Shown: positions 17,375 to 26,703 of the stretch, piece after piece | Layout of the letters: each line of letters begins with the position of its first letter | How positions within the stretch are numbered: position 1 is the first letter of the stretch | DNA from: Hydrogenedens sp964549105 | Lineage (GTDB): Bacteria > Hydrogenedentota > Hydrogenedentia > Hydrogenedentales > Hydrogenedentaceae | Direction of reading: 5' to 3' | DNA length: 64,000 nt | Assembly: GCA_964549105.1 (NCBI GenBank) | Contig: CAZJTZ010000006.1 | Coordinates: 57,164 to 121,163, forward strand | Program-made: the position numbers and the translations under genes | Notes under the pieces: model-generated | The model's input: only the letters and a program-made list of their open reading frames with translations | Database searches by the model: none | Told to the model about the DNA's origin: nothing

Positions 17375-18379
17375 ATGCTGCTTAATTTGATTTGGTTTGT
17401 CTTGATGTCCGTGTTACTTATAGCATACGCAATTTTGGAGGGGTTTGATTTAGGTGTGGGCATTTTGCACTTGTTTACACGGAAAGAGGAGCATCGTCGA
17501 ATTTTGATGAATGCCATTGGTCCTGTCTGGGATGGGAATGAAGTCTGGCTTATTACTTTTGGGGGTGCTCTATTTGCAGCGTTTCCAACGGCTTACGCTA
17601 CTGTGTTTTCCGCTTTTTATACTCCATTCATGATGTTGCTATGTGTGCTTATATTTCGTGCTGCGTCTCTGGAATTTAGAGATAAGGTAGAATCTACTGC
17701 ATGGCGAGGTGTATGGGATGTACTCTTTTCACTTTCCAGTCTTGTAGCCACTTTACTTTTAGGTGTTGCAAGTGGGAATGCGTTAAAAGGCATTGCAATC
17801 AATGAAAAAGGTATATTTCAGGGGAATTTCTTTTCTTTCTTGAATCCGCTTGGCATTACAACGGGACTTTTTGTCATATTCCTGTTTGCTTTGCAAGGTT
17901 CACTCTATCTTCAACTTAAAACCGAAGGCGAGCTCAACTATCAAATGAAGCAGACTTCAAAAGTTTTAAGTTTTATAGTGCTTGTCCTGTTTGCAATTCT
18001 GACCTGGATTAGTTTTTCTACAGCATCATGGACAAGACCTAATTTAACTAATTCCATTCCTGGCTTACTTGCTATTCTGATGTTAGCCCTGACATTATGG
18101 CTCTGCTGGAAAGAGAAAGGGACAAAGGCTTTTTTTGCGAATACGGGATTTATCGCATTTGTAATTATTGTATTTGCTTTTGATATGTTCCCCTACCTTA
18201 TTCGTTCCTCATTAGACCCCTCGTTCAGTCTGGACATTTATAATTCTGCGTCCAGCCAAAAGACATTAGCCATTATGTTGGGTATGGTCCTTGCAGTTCT
18301 ACCAATTATCCTTATTTACACGGGCTATGTTTATTGGGTATTCCGTGGACCTGTTAAGTTAGACGAGACTTCCTATTAG
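17375..18379 (+). CDS. cydB: Cytochrome bd ubiquinol oxidase subunit II
   Basis: CydB is the heme-free membrane partner of CydA. The 334-residue protein has the diagnostic start FVLMSVLLIAYAILEGFDLG, followed by GPVWDGNEVWLITFGGALFA and AFYTPFMMLLCVLIFRA. About eight membrane helices are visible. Length is slightly below the E. coli subunit (379) and in the normal range for the family. The gene is preceded by AGGAG and lies 28 bases behind cydA, so they form an operon. No small CydX-like frame is visible in the 85 bases before araB. Confidence 0.96.
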   Translation: MLLNLIWFVLMSVLLIAYAILEGFDLGVGILHLFTRKEEHRRILMNAIGPVWDGNEVWLITFGGALFAAFPTAYATVFSAFYTPFMMLLCVLIFRAASLEFRDKVESTAWRGVWDVLFSLSSLVATLLLGVASGNALKGIAINEKGIFQGNFFSFLNPLGITTGLFVIFLFALQGSLYLQLKTEGELNYQMKQTSKVLSFIVLVLFAILTWISFSTASWTRPNLTNSIPGLLAILMLALTLWLCWKEKGTKAFFANTGFIAFVIIVFAFDMFPYLIRSSLDPSFSLDIYNSASSQKTLAIMLGMVLAVLPIILIYTGYVYWVFRGPVKLDETSY

Positions 18380-18464
18380 GTCAGGTTTAAATTTATGTCT
18401 CTAAACAGGTAAGATATGTAGTAATTGAACTGGATATAAAAGTAAAAGATAGGAGCGATAAATT

Positions 18465-20159
18465 ATGAAGGATACTTATGCCCTGGGCCTGGATTTTGGA
18501 ACAAATTCTGTTCGTGCTTTGATTGTAAATGTGCAAACAGGTGAAGAGATAGGGACGGCGGTTGTTAATTATGTCCATGGCGAACAGGGGGTTATCCTAT
18601 CTTCTAAAGACCCCCATCTTGCCCGCCAGCATCCTGAGGATTATATCAGTGGACTGCAACAAGTTGTAAAGGAATCCATTGAGGACGCAAAAAACCACCA
18701 GTCGAAATTTAATCCGGAGGATATTATTGGAATAGGAGTGGATACTACGGGAAGCACGCCAATGCCCATAGACCGTGAAGGGATACCTCTTGCCTTTCAT
18801 GAAGAGTTTGCAAATGACCCAAATGCTATGGCATGGCTCTGGAAGGACCATACCTCGTATGCAGAGGCAGAGGAAATTACTCAACAGGCGAAGCAGCAAA
18901 GACCTCATTTTCTTGCGAAATGTGGTGGAACTTACTCGTCAGAGTGGTTCTGGTCAAAATTGCTACATTGCAGACGGATAGCACCAAAGGTATTTACTTC
19001 CGCCTATACCTGGGTAGAATATGCGGATTGGATACCTGCTATATTGACAGGGACTTCGCATCCCAGTAAGATAAAACGAGGCATCTGTGCAGCAGGACAT
19101 AAGGCAATGGCAAATCCTGCGTGGCACGGGTATCCTGATGAAACATTTTTAGGTTCACTTGACCCGGAATTGGCACGGATTCGCCAGACTTTACCTGATG
19201 TCCTCTACTGTGTCAAAGACCGTGCAGGTGAACTAACCTCAGAATGGGCAGAAAAATTATCCTTACGGGTAGGAATCCCTGTGGCAGTAGGTGCATTTGA
19301 CGCACATTTAGGAGCCGTAGGCTGCGGAATTGCACCGGGCGTAATGACCAAGATTATTGGCACATCTACCTGCGATATGATGGTCGCACCGATGAATGAA
19401 CCATTACCTGACATTCCGGGGCTATGTGGAATTGTGCCTGAATCTATTTTACCTGGCATGTTTGGTTTAGAGGCAGGACAATCTGCCTTTGGCGATATTT
19501 ACAATTGGTTTGTGCAATATATTCAACCGGGAGGTCCAGTTGTAGGTTCACACGAAAAATTAACCGAAGAAGCAGAGAAATTAAAACCCGGTGAGAGCGG
19601 TCTGTTGGCATTAGACTGGCATAATGGCAATCGGACTATCCTTGTTGACCCGCAATTGACAGGTGCTATTTTGGGATTGACCCTTATAACAAAACCTGCT
19701 GAAATCTATCGTGCATGGGTTGAAGCCACAGCATTTGGTGCACGCGTTATTATGGAACGATGTGAGGAATATGGGGTTAAAGTCAATCGCGTGATTAATT
19801 GTGGCGGTATTGCTATGAAAAATCCGCTTGTTATGCAAATTTTGGCAGATATTATGGGTAAAACGATGGAGATTTCACGCAGTCAACAGACCTGTGCCCT
19901 GGGCTCGGCTATTTGCGGTTCTGTTGTTGCAGGAAAACAAAACGGTGGATATGATGACTTTGCTTCCGCAGTGAATGCTATGACTGGGGTTCAGGAGACA
20001 AAATATACACCCAACCCTGAACATCAACAAATCTATAATCAACTTTATAAGTTATACCGTCAACTACACGACGCCTTTGGCACAAGAGAGTATCAGGGCA
20101 ATCTCGCAAATGTTATGAAAGAACTACTCAACATTAGACGAACTGTGACTAAGGAATAG
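18465..20159 (+). CDS. araB: L-ribulokinase
   Basis: Phosphorylates L-ribulose to L-ribulose 5-phosphate in L-arabinose catabolism; a FGGY-family sugar kinase. The 564-residue length fits AraB. It begins YALGLDFGTNSVRALIVNV (phosphate loop), with GVDTTGSTPMPID, the long WKDHTSYAEA segment, KIIGTSTCDM, and the C-terminal GGIAMKNPLVMQILADIMGK signature ATPase segment. AGGAG precedes the ATG at 18465. No araA or araD lies in the window, so the rest of the pathway must be elsewhere. The pectate-lyase-like and glycosidase genes at 53-64 kb could supply plant sugars, but that is speculation. Confidence 0.93.
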   Translation: MKDTYALGLDFGTNSVRALIVNVQTGEEIGTAVVNYVHGEQGVILSSKDPHLARQHPEDYISGLQQVVKESIEDAKNHQSKFNPEDIIGIGVDTTGSTPMPIDREGIPLAFHEEFANDPNAMAWLWKDHTSYAEAEEITQQAKQQRPHFLAKCGGTYSSEWFWSKLLHCRRIAPKVFTSAYTWVEYADWIPAILTGTSHPSKIKRGICAAGHKAMANPAWHGYPDETFLGSLDPELARIRQTLPDVLYCVKDRAGELTSEWAEKLSLRVGIPVAVGAFDAHLGAVGCGIAPGVMTKIIGTSTCDMMVAPMNEPLPDIPGLCGIVPESILPGMFGLEAGQSAFGDIYNWFVQYIQPGGPVVGSHEKLTEEAEKLKPGESGLLALDWHNGNRTILVDPQLTGAILGLTLITKPAEIYRAWVEATAFGARVIMERCEEYGVKVNRVINCGGIAMKNPLVMQILADIMGKTMEISRSQQTCALGSAICGSVVAGKQNGGYDDFASAVNAMTGVQETKYTPNPEHQQIYNQLYKLYRQLHDAFGTREYQGNLANVMKELLNIRRTVTKE

Positions 20160-20191
20160 GGCATATAAGACTTATACGACGACCTATTTTC

Positions 20192-21079
20192 TTAAATTAA
20201 AAAGTCTTCTTGCCAGCCTAATTTGACAAGTTCGATACGGTTTTCATCTGCATTACCTAAATGATATTTATCCTGAGCAACCTGTATATGGTGCGGTGAA
20301 ACCACAAATGGCTGTTCACTACCAAAGTGTTGTAATCGTTTTGCTTTTAATATGCGCAAGCCTGTTGCGTCGCATGCAACGGGGTCCATTCCCATGACCA
20401 ATCCCTGATAATTCCATGTATATTCCTTATTGTAGTGATGAGGTCCTTTGCCGTGAAACAACGGCGTAATCATTACAAGGATGTTCAATCGTGTTTTGCC
20501 CTTCACAACAGGCATATCCCACAGACCTGCAAGGTTGGCACAGGAATCTGCATGCCACGAGGGTGGATTATCAGAAAATATGATGTAATTTTTCAGTAAA
20601 GTGCCGACCCCTGCCCAGTGATGGGTTCGCATGGGACGCGTATTGATTAAGGCTGTGCTGTTTTGAAAAATGGGGTTGCGGCTCACACCACGGTCATCCA
20701 CCGAGACCTTGTCCATCGGAACACCGACGCTTATTACCCTGGATTTCAAAATGTCCTCTAATTCTACAGGTGTTCGTGGTGGTCCACCTACATTGGTTTT
20801 GATTCCTACAATATCTTCTGGTTTAATAATTTTTTTCCATGCTTCCTCTGGCGTAGCAGTCTGGAATAGATTTTTGACTCCTTCATCTACCATCTTTTCA
20901 AGCACAGATTTGTTGATTGTCTCGTCAGCATTTAATAGGTCTTTATCTCGGATGACAATCACACGAGACTTTTCCCCGACTTGTGGGGCATTTGTGTCGG
21001 CATGGGTATAAGACGAGGCTATAAGATATGCAGTACCCATCGCACCTGTTTGTAAAAACTCTCTACGCGTCGGTTTCAT
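20192..21079 (-). CDS. Tat-exported DUF362 family protein
   Basis: A 295-residue protein with a twin-arginine signal (TRREFLQTGAMGTAYLIAS, residues 4-22), so it is probably exported folded. The mature part contains DIVGIKTNVGGPPRT, KVSVDDRGVSRNP, HHWAGVGTLLKNYI and a terminal GLVMGMDPVACDATGLRIL, which are typical of DUF362 proteins. Members are often predicted iron-sulfur-associated proteins, but I see no ferredoxin Cys cluster here. It begins 10 bases after the stop of a DUF6599-like lipoprotein gene, with which it forms an operon. Biochemical function is unknown. Confidence 0.87.
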   Translation of the reverse strand: MKPTRREFLQTGAMGTAYLIASSYTHADTNAPQVGEKSRVIVIRDKDLLNADETINKSVLEKMVDEGVKNLFQTATPEEAWKKIIKPEDIVGIKTNVGGPPRTPVELEDILKSRVISVGVPMDKVSVDDRGVSRNPIFQNSTALINTRPMRTHHWAGVGTLLKNYIIFSDNPPSWHADSCANLAGLWDMPVVKGKTRLNILVMITPLFHGKGPHHYNKEYTWNYQGLVMGMDPVACDATGLRILKAKRLQHFGSEQPFVVSPHHIQVAQDKYHLGNADENRIELVKLGWQEDFLI

Positions 21080-21089
21080 GTTTTGTCTC

Positions 21090-22019
21090 CTATTTTTTTA
21101 TTTTTTGAACGATTTGATTCAAATATGAATTGGCTATTTCTTCCTGTTTCCAATCTGTAATAAGTATAAGATAGTTTTCGCAAGGATGGATAAGAATAGA
21201 CTTGAATCCGAACAGTTTGGATTGTTCTTCTTCACTTAATTCTCTTGATTTATCAAGAAGATTTTTTAAGTTCTGTTCGGCAAGCAAGGTTGCTTCTTTT
21301 TTAGGATAGCGTATCACAATCACATTCATTTGTTCCTGCTGCTCTGGAAGGTTATATCGGACTAAAACTCCTTCTGTATCCTTTCCCAGTTGCAATACAT
21401 TTTCCTCTGTTATGTAATAATGCACTTTGAACAGGTTGTAATCATTAAAGTAATGGAGATTACTTTTTACCAGTCCTTTCTCAGGGAGTAAATCAACAAT
21501 TCGAGGAGGGTTCCCTTTATTGGGTATTTGCTGGTCAATTATTTTACCTAACTCTATTACTGTCTGTTTTATCTCGGGCGAATCACCCATGCCTGTAATA
21601 GACACGAAATAGTGGTCTTTCCAGAAAGCAAGGGAGTTGTTCATACATTCTGATTCTATGCCTATTCCAATATCCTCCTGGTCACGAATATCATTATGAT
21701 ACGCACCATACGCAGAACTCGAATTTCCCATATCAAAAATATCTAACCATATTTCTACCTGTTGCGGATTTGTCCAACGATATGCCAGAACCTCCTTCAC
21801 CCCTAATGAACGATATACCTCTGCATTGCCGTCAATATAATCGAAAAGCGTATCTGCATTGTAGCAGTCAGGTTTAGGATTAGCCAAATTCCATTGGTTG
21901 ACTTTACCGGGAAAAACAAAGTTAATTTTTTTACAATTGTCGCTTGGAGTATTCATAGTTGAGCAGGATACCAGGAGTAAAAAACAAATTAAAAAACTAT
22001 ATAATTTTACCATAGACAT
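21090..22019 (-). CDS. DUF6599-like lipoprotein
   Basis: A 309-residue lipoprotein: hydrophobic signal then lipobox LLVSC with Cys at about residue 20. The mature protein has LFDYIDGNAEVYRSLGVKEV followed by IWLDIFDMGNSSSAYGAYHN, the pattern of DUF6599 (a YIxGxAE-type motif and a later MGxxxxAxGxY motif). No catalytic function is established for the family. Its partner, a Tat-exported DUF362 protein, begins 10 bases downstream; the pair would meet in the periplasm. The gene is divergent from the rpsF operon. Confidence 0.82.
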   Translation of the reverse strand: MSMVKLYSFLICFLLLVSCSTMNTPSDNCKKINFVFPGKVNQWNLANPKPDCYNADTLFDYIDGNAEVYRSLGVKEVLAYRWTNPQQVEIWLDIFDMGNSSSAYGAYHNDIRDQEDIGIGIESECMNNSLAFWKDHYFVSITGMGDSPEIKQTVIELGKIIDQQIPNKGNPPRIVDLLPEKGLVKSNLHYFNDYNLFKVHYYITEENVLQLGKDTEGVLVRYNLPEQQEQMNVIVIRYPKKEATLLAEQNLKNLLDKSRELSEEEQSKLFGFKSILIHPCENYLILITDWKQEEIANSYLNQIVQKIKK

Positions 22020-22180
22020 TACTATTTATTCCTTAAAAATCGTTTTATCATATAATATTATATACCTTAAAAAAATTTTTACAAAAATGGCAGATAAAAG
22101 ATATAAACGAATGAACATCTTTTATTAACTGAAAGTCATTTTTGCAACTGGGAAATAGTGGCAGATATCTATTTTTTTAG

Positions 22181-22209
22181 TTGTCTGTGGGAAATATATT
22201 TGATATAAT
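22181..22209 (+). promoter_or_regulatory. Sigma70-type promoter for the rpsF operon
   Basis: TTGTCT at 22181-22186, an ideal 17-base spacer and a consensus TATAAT at 22204-22209. The predicted start near 22216 leaves a leader of about 50 bases before rpsF. Confidence 0.8.
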
Positions 22210-22266
22210 AAGGCTTCTTTACAACGCCTAATAAATAAAACCCAAAACCGTAATGAGGAGTAAAAT

Positions 22267-22707
22267 ATGTCATTACGAACTTACGAAGCGCTGTTTATTG
22301 TCAGTCCTGAAGTGGAAGACGATGGCATCCAGGCGATAGCCCGCGAGACCGAAAATCTGGTCGTAAAAGGCGGAGGGTCTATCGTGCGCTCCGAAGTATG
22401 GGGTCGTCGCAGATTGGCTTACAAGGTCAAAAAATTCACAGAAGGTGTCTATATTTTGATACGATTCCAATCTTCCCCCAACTTCATAGCGCGACTGGAA
22501 AATTATTTCCGCCTTAACGAACAAATCATTCGCCACATTGTTGTTTACTTCGATGAGAAGGCACTTCGATTGGAAGAAGAACAGGAGCGGAGACGCCAGC
22601 AGTTGTCGGAATCTGGGTATGCCCCGCAATCAGAAGTAGATGAAGAAGATAACCTTACTCCCATTCCTACTCATATTGATGAGAAAGAGGAAGGAGAAGA
22701 AGATTAA
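22267..22707 (+). CDS. rpsF: 30S ribosomal protein bS6
   Basis: bS6 pairs with bS18 on the platform of the small subunit. The 146-residue protein has the ferredoxin-like fold in residues 1-100 (LRTYEALFIVSPEVEDDGI, EVWGRRRLAYKVKKFTEGVY, NEQIIRHIVVYFDEKA). An acidic tail of about 40 residues extends past the core, as in several phyla. GAGGAG precedes the ATG. First gene of the conserved order rpsF-ssb-rpsR-DUF2232-rplI-dnaB. Confidence 0.97.
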   Translation: MSLRTYEALFIVSPEVEDDGIQAIARETENLVVKGGGSIVRSEVWGRRRLAYKVKKFTEGVYILIRFQSSPNFIARLENYFRLNEQIIRHIVVYFDEKALRLEEEQERRRQQLSESGYAPQSEVDEEDNLTPIPTHIDEKEEGEED

Positions 22708-22733
22708 CCTCTAACATAGGAACGAATAATTTT

Positions 22734-23252
22734 ATGTCAGATGTTCGAGTTCCTGATTTAAATATTGTTCTGATTGCAGGTAGAGTTGTCCGAGAACCGG
22801 ATACTCGTTCCACTTCGAGTGGGAGAGTCTTTTCACGATTTACTCTGGCAAACAATCGTCGGTTCAAGGGAAAAGATGGAAATTTTAAGGAAGAAGCTGT
22901 TTTTGTGAGTGTTGTAATGTGGGACCGTCAGGCGGAATATGCGAGTCAACAATTGCGAAAAGGTAGGCCTGTTCTTGTAGAAGGTCGGCTTCAGTTAAAC
23001 GAGTGGGAAGACCGAGCAACGAATCAGCGTCGGTCACGACTCGAAATTGTAGCACGGCGTATTAGTCTTCTTGACAAGACGACTACGGAATTGGAACCTT
23101 TCGATGCAGAGGGAATACCGCCCGATGAAGAAGTAGAACCTTATCCTGAGTCCTATCCAAACCAGGGGAAAGGTCCTTCTCCTTCAACTCCCAAAGACAA
23201 TAATTCACGGAACAACTGGGACCAGTCCCCTGAAGATGATGTTCCTTTCTAA
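22734..23252 (+). CDS. ssb: Single-stranded DNA-binding protein
   Basis: SSB coats single-stranded DNA in replication and repair. The 172-residue protein has an OB fold at about residues 7-115 (NIVLIAGRVVREPDTRSTSSG, FSRFTLANNRRF, KGRPVLVEGRLQLNEWED), a disordered Pro/Ser/Asn-rich linker and the acidic partner-binding tip DDVPF at the C-terminus. It lies 26 bases behind rpsF, its usual place. Confidence 0.97.
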   Translation: MSDVRVPDLNIVLIAGRVVREPDTRSTSSGRVFSRFTLANNRRFKGKDGNFKEEAVFVSVVMWDRQAEYASQQLRKGRPVLVEGRLQLNEWEDRATNQRRSRLEIVARRISLLDKTTTELEPFDAEGIPPDEEVEPYPESYPNQGKGPSPSTPKDNNSRNNWDQSPEDDVPF

Positions 23253-23350
23253 CCCTGTATCTGACGAAGATAAACGACAACCAGCCTTTTGAATTCAAAT
23301 CATTTATTTAAACTTACTTAACAAAATAAAATAATAAGGAATAATGTCCT

Positions 23351-23632
23351 ATGGCACACATTTCCGCAAAAGCAAAATCAAAAATTCGGATGAAACGGTT
23401 AAAGAGAAGAAAGAAGAGAAGAATATATAAGAAGAAGATTAGTCGGCTAACCATAGAACGAATAGTATATATAGACTATAAAGATACAAATTTATTGAGA
23501 CATTATATAACGGAACGAGGAAAGATTATCCCTCGTCGAATCACCGGTGCTACAGCGAAACAGCAACGCATGCTTACACAGGCAATTAAATTGGCTCGTC
23601 AAATTGCGTTGCTTCCGTTTGTAGCAGAATAA
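23351..23632 (+). CDS. rpsR: 30S ribosomal protein bS18
   Basis: A 93-residue protein with a highly basic N-terminal extension (residues 7-30) and the conserved core YKDTNLLRHYITERGKIIPR and RITGATAKQQRMLTQAIKLAR. bS18 binds bS6 on the ribosome. The last residues ARQIALLPFV are typical. AAGGA lies about 11 bases before the ATG. It sits between ssb and the DUF2232 gene. Confidence 0.97.
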   Translation: MAHISAKAKSKIRMKRLKRRKKRRIYKKKISRLTIERIVYIDYKDTNLLRHYITERGKIIPRRITGATAKQQRMLTQAIKLARQIALLPFVAE

Positions 23633-23675
23633 AGTGTAGACACCCTTTCAGAGTCATTTTAATAGCACTATTATT

Positions 23676-24674
23676 ATGTCCAGTTTGCTGACAAAAATAT
23701 TGTTTCTCATATTGGCTACGGCTTACCTGACAGGGGAAGGAGTTCTCATCTTACTTCCCCTTGTCTCGGTACCTGTTATCGGTTTAACAGTAGCAAGGAA
23801 GTCGTGGCTTCGTGTTGGGGCTCTCTGTGTTGCCCTCGGGGTGGGTATCATCGCAGGAGCCTTAATTGAGTCTATTCCTTTCACTGTCAGCACACTTTTA
23901 GTATGGGTTATGATTTTGTTGGCAAGCATATTATCAAGCATTGCCGTAGGGTTGACATTAAGAAAGTATTCGTGGAGTCGCTGTCTTGTCCTGACTACCG
24001 GCGCCATATTTATCGTGACTACTGCTATTACCATGTATTTTTGGGACGATTTACGGAGAGATTTAACCATTTCTATTAATGCGCGAATTGCGGAGATTAA
24101 GGAACTGGAAAAAGGACAGGAAGCCAGCGATTCTGGAGGAACTTCAGACAGTTTTGTGGAAGGATTAAAATATTTAGATTACCACTGGGAAGATTTTCAT
24201 TTAGGTATGGCTTTAGGTCAAAGTATGATATTAGCCCTTGTAACAATGAGTTGGATGGTTACCCGATTAAGGGTCTTTCCTACAGAAGATGGAATACATT
24301 ATTGGGATAACCCCAATCTGGGAAGTTTTACGCAAGTAAGACCTCCTGACTATTTGGTCTGGCTTGCTATATTGGTAGCACTGATTCTTATTTATGACCA
24401 GTATTATAATGTAGGTGAAATTGCTCGAATTGTTGCCCGAAATCTGGCAGTGGCTTTAAGTTTTGTCTATTGGCTCAATGGATTGAGTATACTTTTGTTC
24501 TGTACCTTTCTGTTTCAATGGAATGTGATACTGACACTTATTATTGTCCTTTTTATTTTTGGCTTATGGAGTTTTCCCATACTTGCCATTTTCGGCTTTT
24601 TTGATACCTGGTGGGAGTTTCGGAACTCACTTTTGAGGTTTTACAATCGCATCAGTCCTAAAACTAACAGTTAA
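23676..24674 (+). CDS. DUF2232 (YybS-like) membrane protein
   Basis: A 332-residue polytopic membrane protein with about eight hydrophobic segments. The N-terminal half (helices at about 5-45, 48-70, 73-95 and 105-125) and the C-terminal half (about 215-320) fit DUF2232, whose members are commonly encoded between rpsR and rplI, exactly as here. A hydrophilic section at about 130-180 separates the halves. Function of the family is not established; substrate-specific transport-like folds have been proposed. The assignment rests on topology and genomic position more than on a strict motif. Confidence 0.75.
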   Translation: MSSLLTKILFLILATAYLTGEGVLILLPLVSVPVIGLTVARKSWLRVGALCVALGVGIIAGALIESIPFTVSTLLVWVMILLASILSSIAVGLTLRKYSWSRCLVLTTGAIFIVTTAITMYFWDDLRRDLTISINARIAEIKELEKGQEASDSGGTSDSFVEGLKYLDYHWEDFHLGMALGQSMILALVTMSWMVTRLRVFPTEDGIHYWDNPNLGSFTQVRPPDYLVWLAILVALILIYDQYYNVGEIARIVARNLAVALSFVYWLNGLSILLFCTFLFQWNVILTLIIVLFIFGLWSFPILAIFGFFDTWWEFRNSLLRFYNRISPKTNS

Positions 24675-24735
24675 ACTCGAAACAACAGTTATAAAATAAC
24701 TATAATTAAATAACAATTATTCGGGAGAAAAGAAT

Positions 24736-25212
24736 ATGAAAGTGATATTATCTCGCGACATCGAAAATCTGGGTAAAGTAGGAGAAACAGTTGAAGTTTC
24801 AGATGGCTACGGACGCAACTATTTGATTCCGCGTAAACTTGCCGTGTCCGTGCAATCTGCTTCGGCTGCAGAAATTCGCCATCACCTTGATATTATTCAA
24901 CGGCGCGAAGCAAAACGAAAGACTGAACTTGAATCCATCGCAAAGCAACTCAATGCAATTACTATTGAGTTTAAAATGCGTGCAGGCGACGAGGAAAAGT
25001 TGTTTGGTTCTGTTACATCTGCAATGATTACGGAGGAACTCCAAAAGATGAATTTTGATATTGACCGCAAGCAAATTCTTTTGGAAGAGCCTATTAAGAC
25101 TCTGGGTATTTTCTCCGTTCCTATAAAATTAGGAAGTGGTGTAATCGCAGAAGTTAAAGTCTGGGTTAGTCAACTTACTGGCGAGATTAATACAGAAATA
25201 TCAGCCAACTAA
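24736..25212 (+). CDS. rplI: 50S ribosomal protein bL9
   Basis: A 158-residue protein. The N-terminal domain begins MKVILSRDIENLGKVGETVE and has DGYGRNYLIPRKLA, the L9 signature that contacts 23S rRNA. A long connecting helix (about 45-80) leads to the C-terminal domain with EKLFGSVTSAMITEEL and IKTLGIFSVPIKL. GGGAGAAAAG precedes the ATG. dnaB follows after 5 bases. Confidence 0.97.
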   Translation: MKVILSRDIENLGKVGETVEVSDGYGRNYLIPRKLAVSVQSASAAEIRHHLDIIQRREAKRKTELESIAKQLNAITIEFKMRAGDEEKLFGSVTSAMITEELQKMNFDIDRKQILLEEPIKTLGIFSVPIKLGSGVIAEVKVWVSQLTGEINTEISAN

Positions 25213-25217
25213 TATAT

Positions 25218-26678
25218 ATGCCCACTTCTCGAAAGAAAGAAAAGACAAGAGAGAAATTATCTCCTACGGTTTTTGACCGCGAACCGCCAAAGTCTATTGA
25301 GGCGGAACGCTCTATGTTGGGAGCCATTCTCTTAAATCCCGAATCTCTTTCTAATGCTCTGGAAATATTCGGTTTTAACACTGATAATATTTTTTATCAT
25401 CACCCCCACCAGACAATATTTGATGCTATTAATGATATCTATCAAAATTCTCAAAATAAGCCTGATATAAATGCGGTAGCCAGTTATCTTGAATCTAAGA
25501 AACAATTAGCCGATGTTGGGGGAGTGGCTTACCTTTCTGAACTGATAAATTGCGTCTCTACTTCGGGGAATATAAATTACTATGCCACCACTGTAATGGA
25601 AATGGCTCTTTTACGAAGGCTTATTGACCAGTGCAGTAATATTGTCGGAAGAGCCTATGAGTCACAAACCTCTGTTAAGGAACTTATTGACCAGGCAGAA
25701 AGCGAAATTTTTACTATTGCTGCTCAGCGAAAGACAAATCCCATTTATGCACTAAAAAGTCTTCTTCTCCCTGTTGTAGAAAATCTTGAAACGCGGATAA
25801 AGAGTGGAGAAGTTATTACAGGTTTATCCACCGGTTTTGATATTCTTGATTATTATCTATGTGGGTTACAACCATCAGAAATGGTAGTGCTGGCGGCTCG
25901 GCCTTCCGTAGGGAAAACCGCATTTGCTTTAAACATTGCACATCATGCTGCTCTCACGGATAAAAAAGGGGTGTTGATTTTTAGTCTGGAAATGTCAAAA
26001 GAGCAACTTATCCAACGACTTATATGTATGGTAGGCAAGGTAGATGGGCAAATGATGCGAAAGACTTATCTGGCGAAGAAAGTTTTACCGGATATTGTCG
26101 AAGCAGGTGGACAACTTATGAACGCACCTATCTATATTGATGATACGCCCAATATAAATATCATGGAACTTCGTTCTAAAGCGAGAAGACATCTCTTACA
26201 ACATCCCGATGTGCAACTTATTATCATTGACTATCTTCAATTAATGAGTGTACCCTATCGTGGAGAAAATAGGCAGGTGGAGATTGCTGAAATTTCTCGA
26301 CAGGTCAAAGGATTAGCACGCGAGTTGGGAGTTCCTATTCTGGCGTTGTGCCAGTTAAGCCGAGAAGCAGAACGGGAATCTGCAGAACCGCGTTTAGCAC
26401 ATTTACGCGAATCAGGTGCCATTGAACAGGATGCAGATGTTGTGCTTATGCTGTATCAGGATAAGAAAGAAGAAAAAGAAGTAGAAAAAACAAAGCACAA
26501 GCCTAAAGACTCGATAACTACTTACTTAAAAATTGCAAAACAAAGAAATGGTCCCACCGGGATTATTAAATTGGCATTTCATCGCACCCATCAATTATTT
26601 CTACAAGTAAGTGAAGTAGATGAGTCGGGTGAACCTATATCAAAGTCTTATGTAGAACAAGAAGAGAGTCCATTTTAA
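25218..26678 (+). CDS. dnaB: Replicative DNA helicase DnaB
   Basis: Hexameric 5'-3' helicase that unwinds DNA at the fork. The 486-residue protein has the N-terminal helical domain (PPKSIEAERSMLGAILLNPE) and the RecA-like motor: Walker A ARPSVGKTAF, LIFSLEMSKEQLIQRL, Walker B LIIIDYLQLM, and SREAERESAEPRLAHLRESG. The last motif, LRESGAIEQDADVV, is complete. No intein is present. The start lacks a clear Shine-Dalgarno and lies 5 bases behind rplI, so it is probably translated by coupling. Confidence 0.97.
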   Translation: MPTSRKKEKTREKLSPTVFDREPPKSIEAERSMLGAILLNPESLSNALEIFGFNTDNIFYHHPHQTIFDAINDIYQNSQNKPDINAVASYLESKKQLADVGGVAYLSELINCVSTSGNINYYATTVMEMALLRRLIDQCSNIVGRAYESQTSVKELIDQAESEIFTIAAQRKTNPIYALKSLLLPVVENLETRIKSGEVITGLSTGFDILDYYLCGLQPSEMVVLAARPSVGKTAFALNIAHHAALTDKKGVLIFSLEMSKEQLIQRLICMVGKVDGQMMRKTYLAKKVLPDIVEAGGQLMNAPIYIDDTPNINIMELRSKARRHLLQHPDVQLIIIDYLQLMSVPYRGENRQVEIAEISRQVKGLARELGVPILALCQLSREAERESAEPRLAHLRESGAIEQDADVVLMLYQDKKEEKEVEKTKHKPKDSITTYLKIAKQRNGPTGIIKLAFHRTHQLFLQVSEVDESGEPISKSYVEQEESPF

Positions 26679-26703
26679 GATTAAAGAATAAAGGAGCAAA
26701 AAT

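Noticed and set aside
22210..22266. S6:S18-binding leader RNA upstream of rpsF
   Set aside because: The predicted leader is only about 50 bases and shows just a 4-bp hairpin (AGGC/GCCT); the conserved motif could not be recognised.
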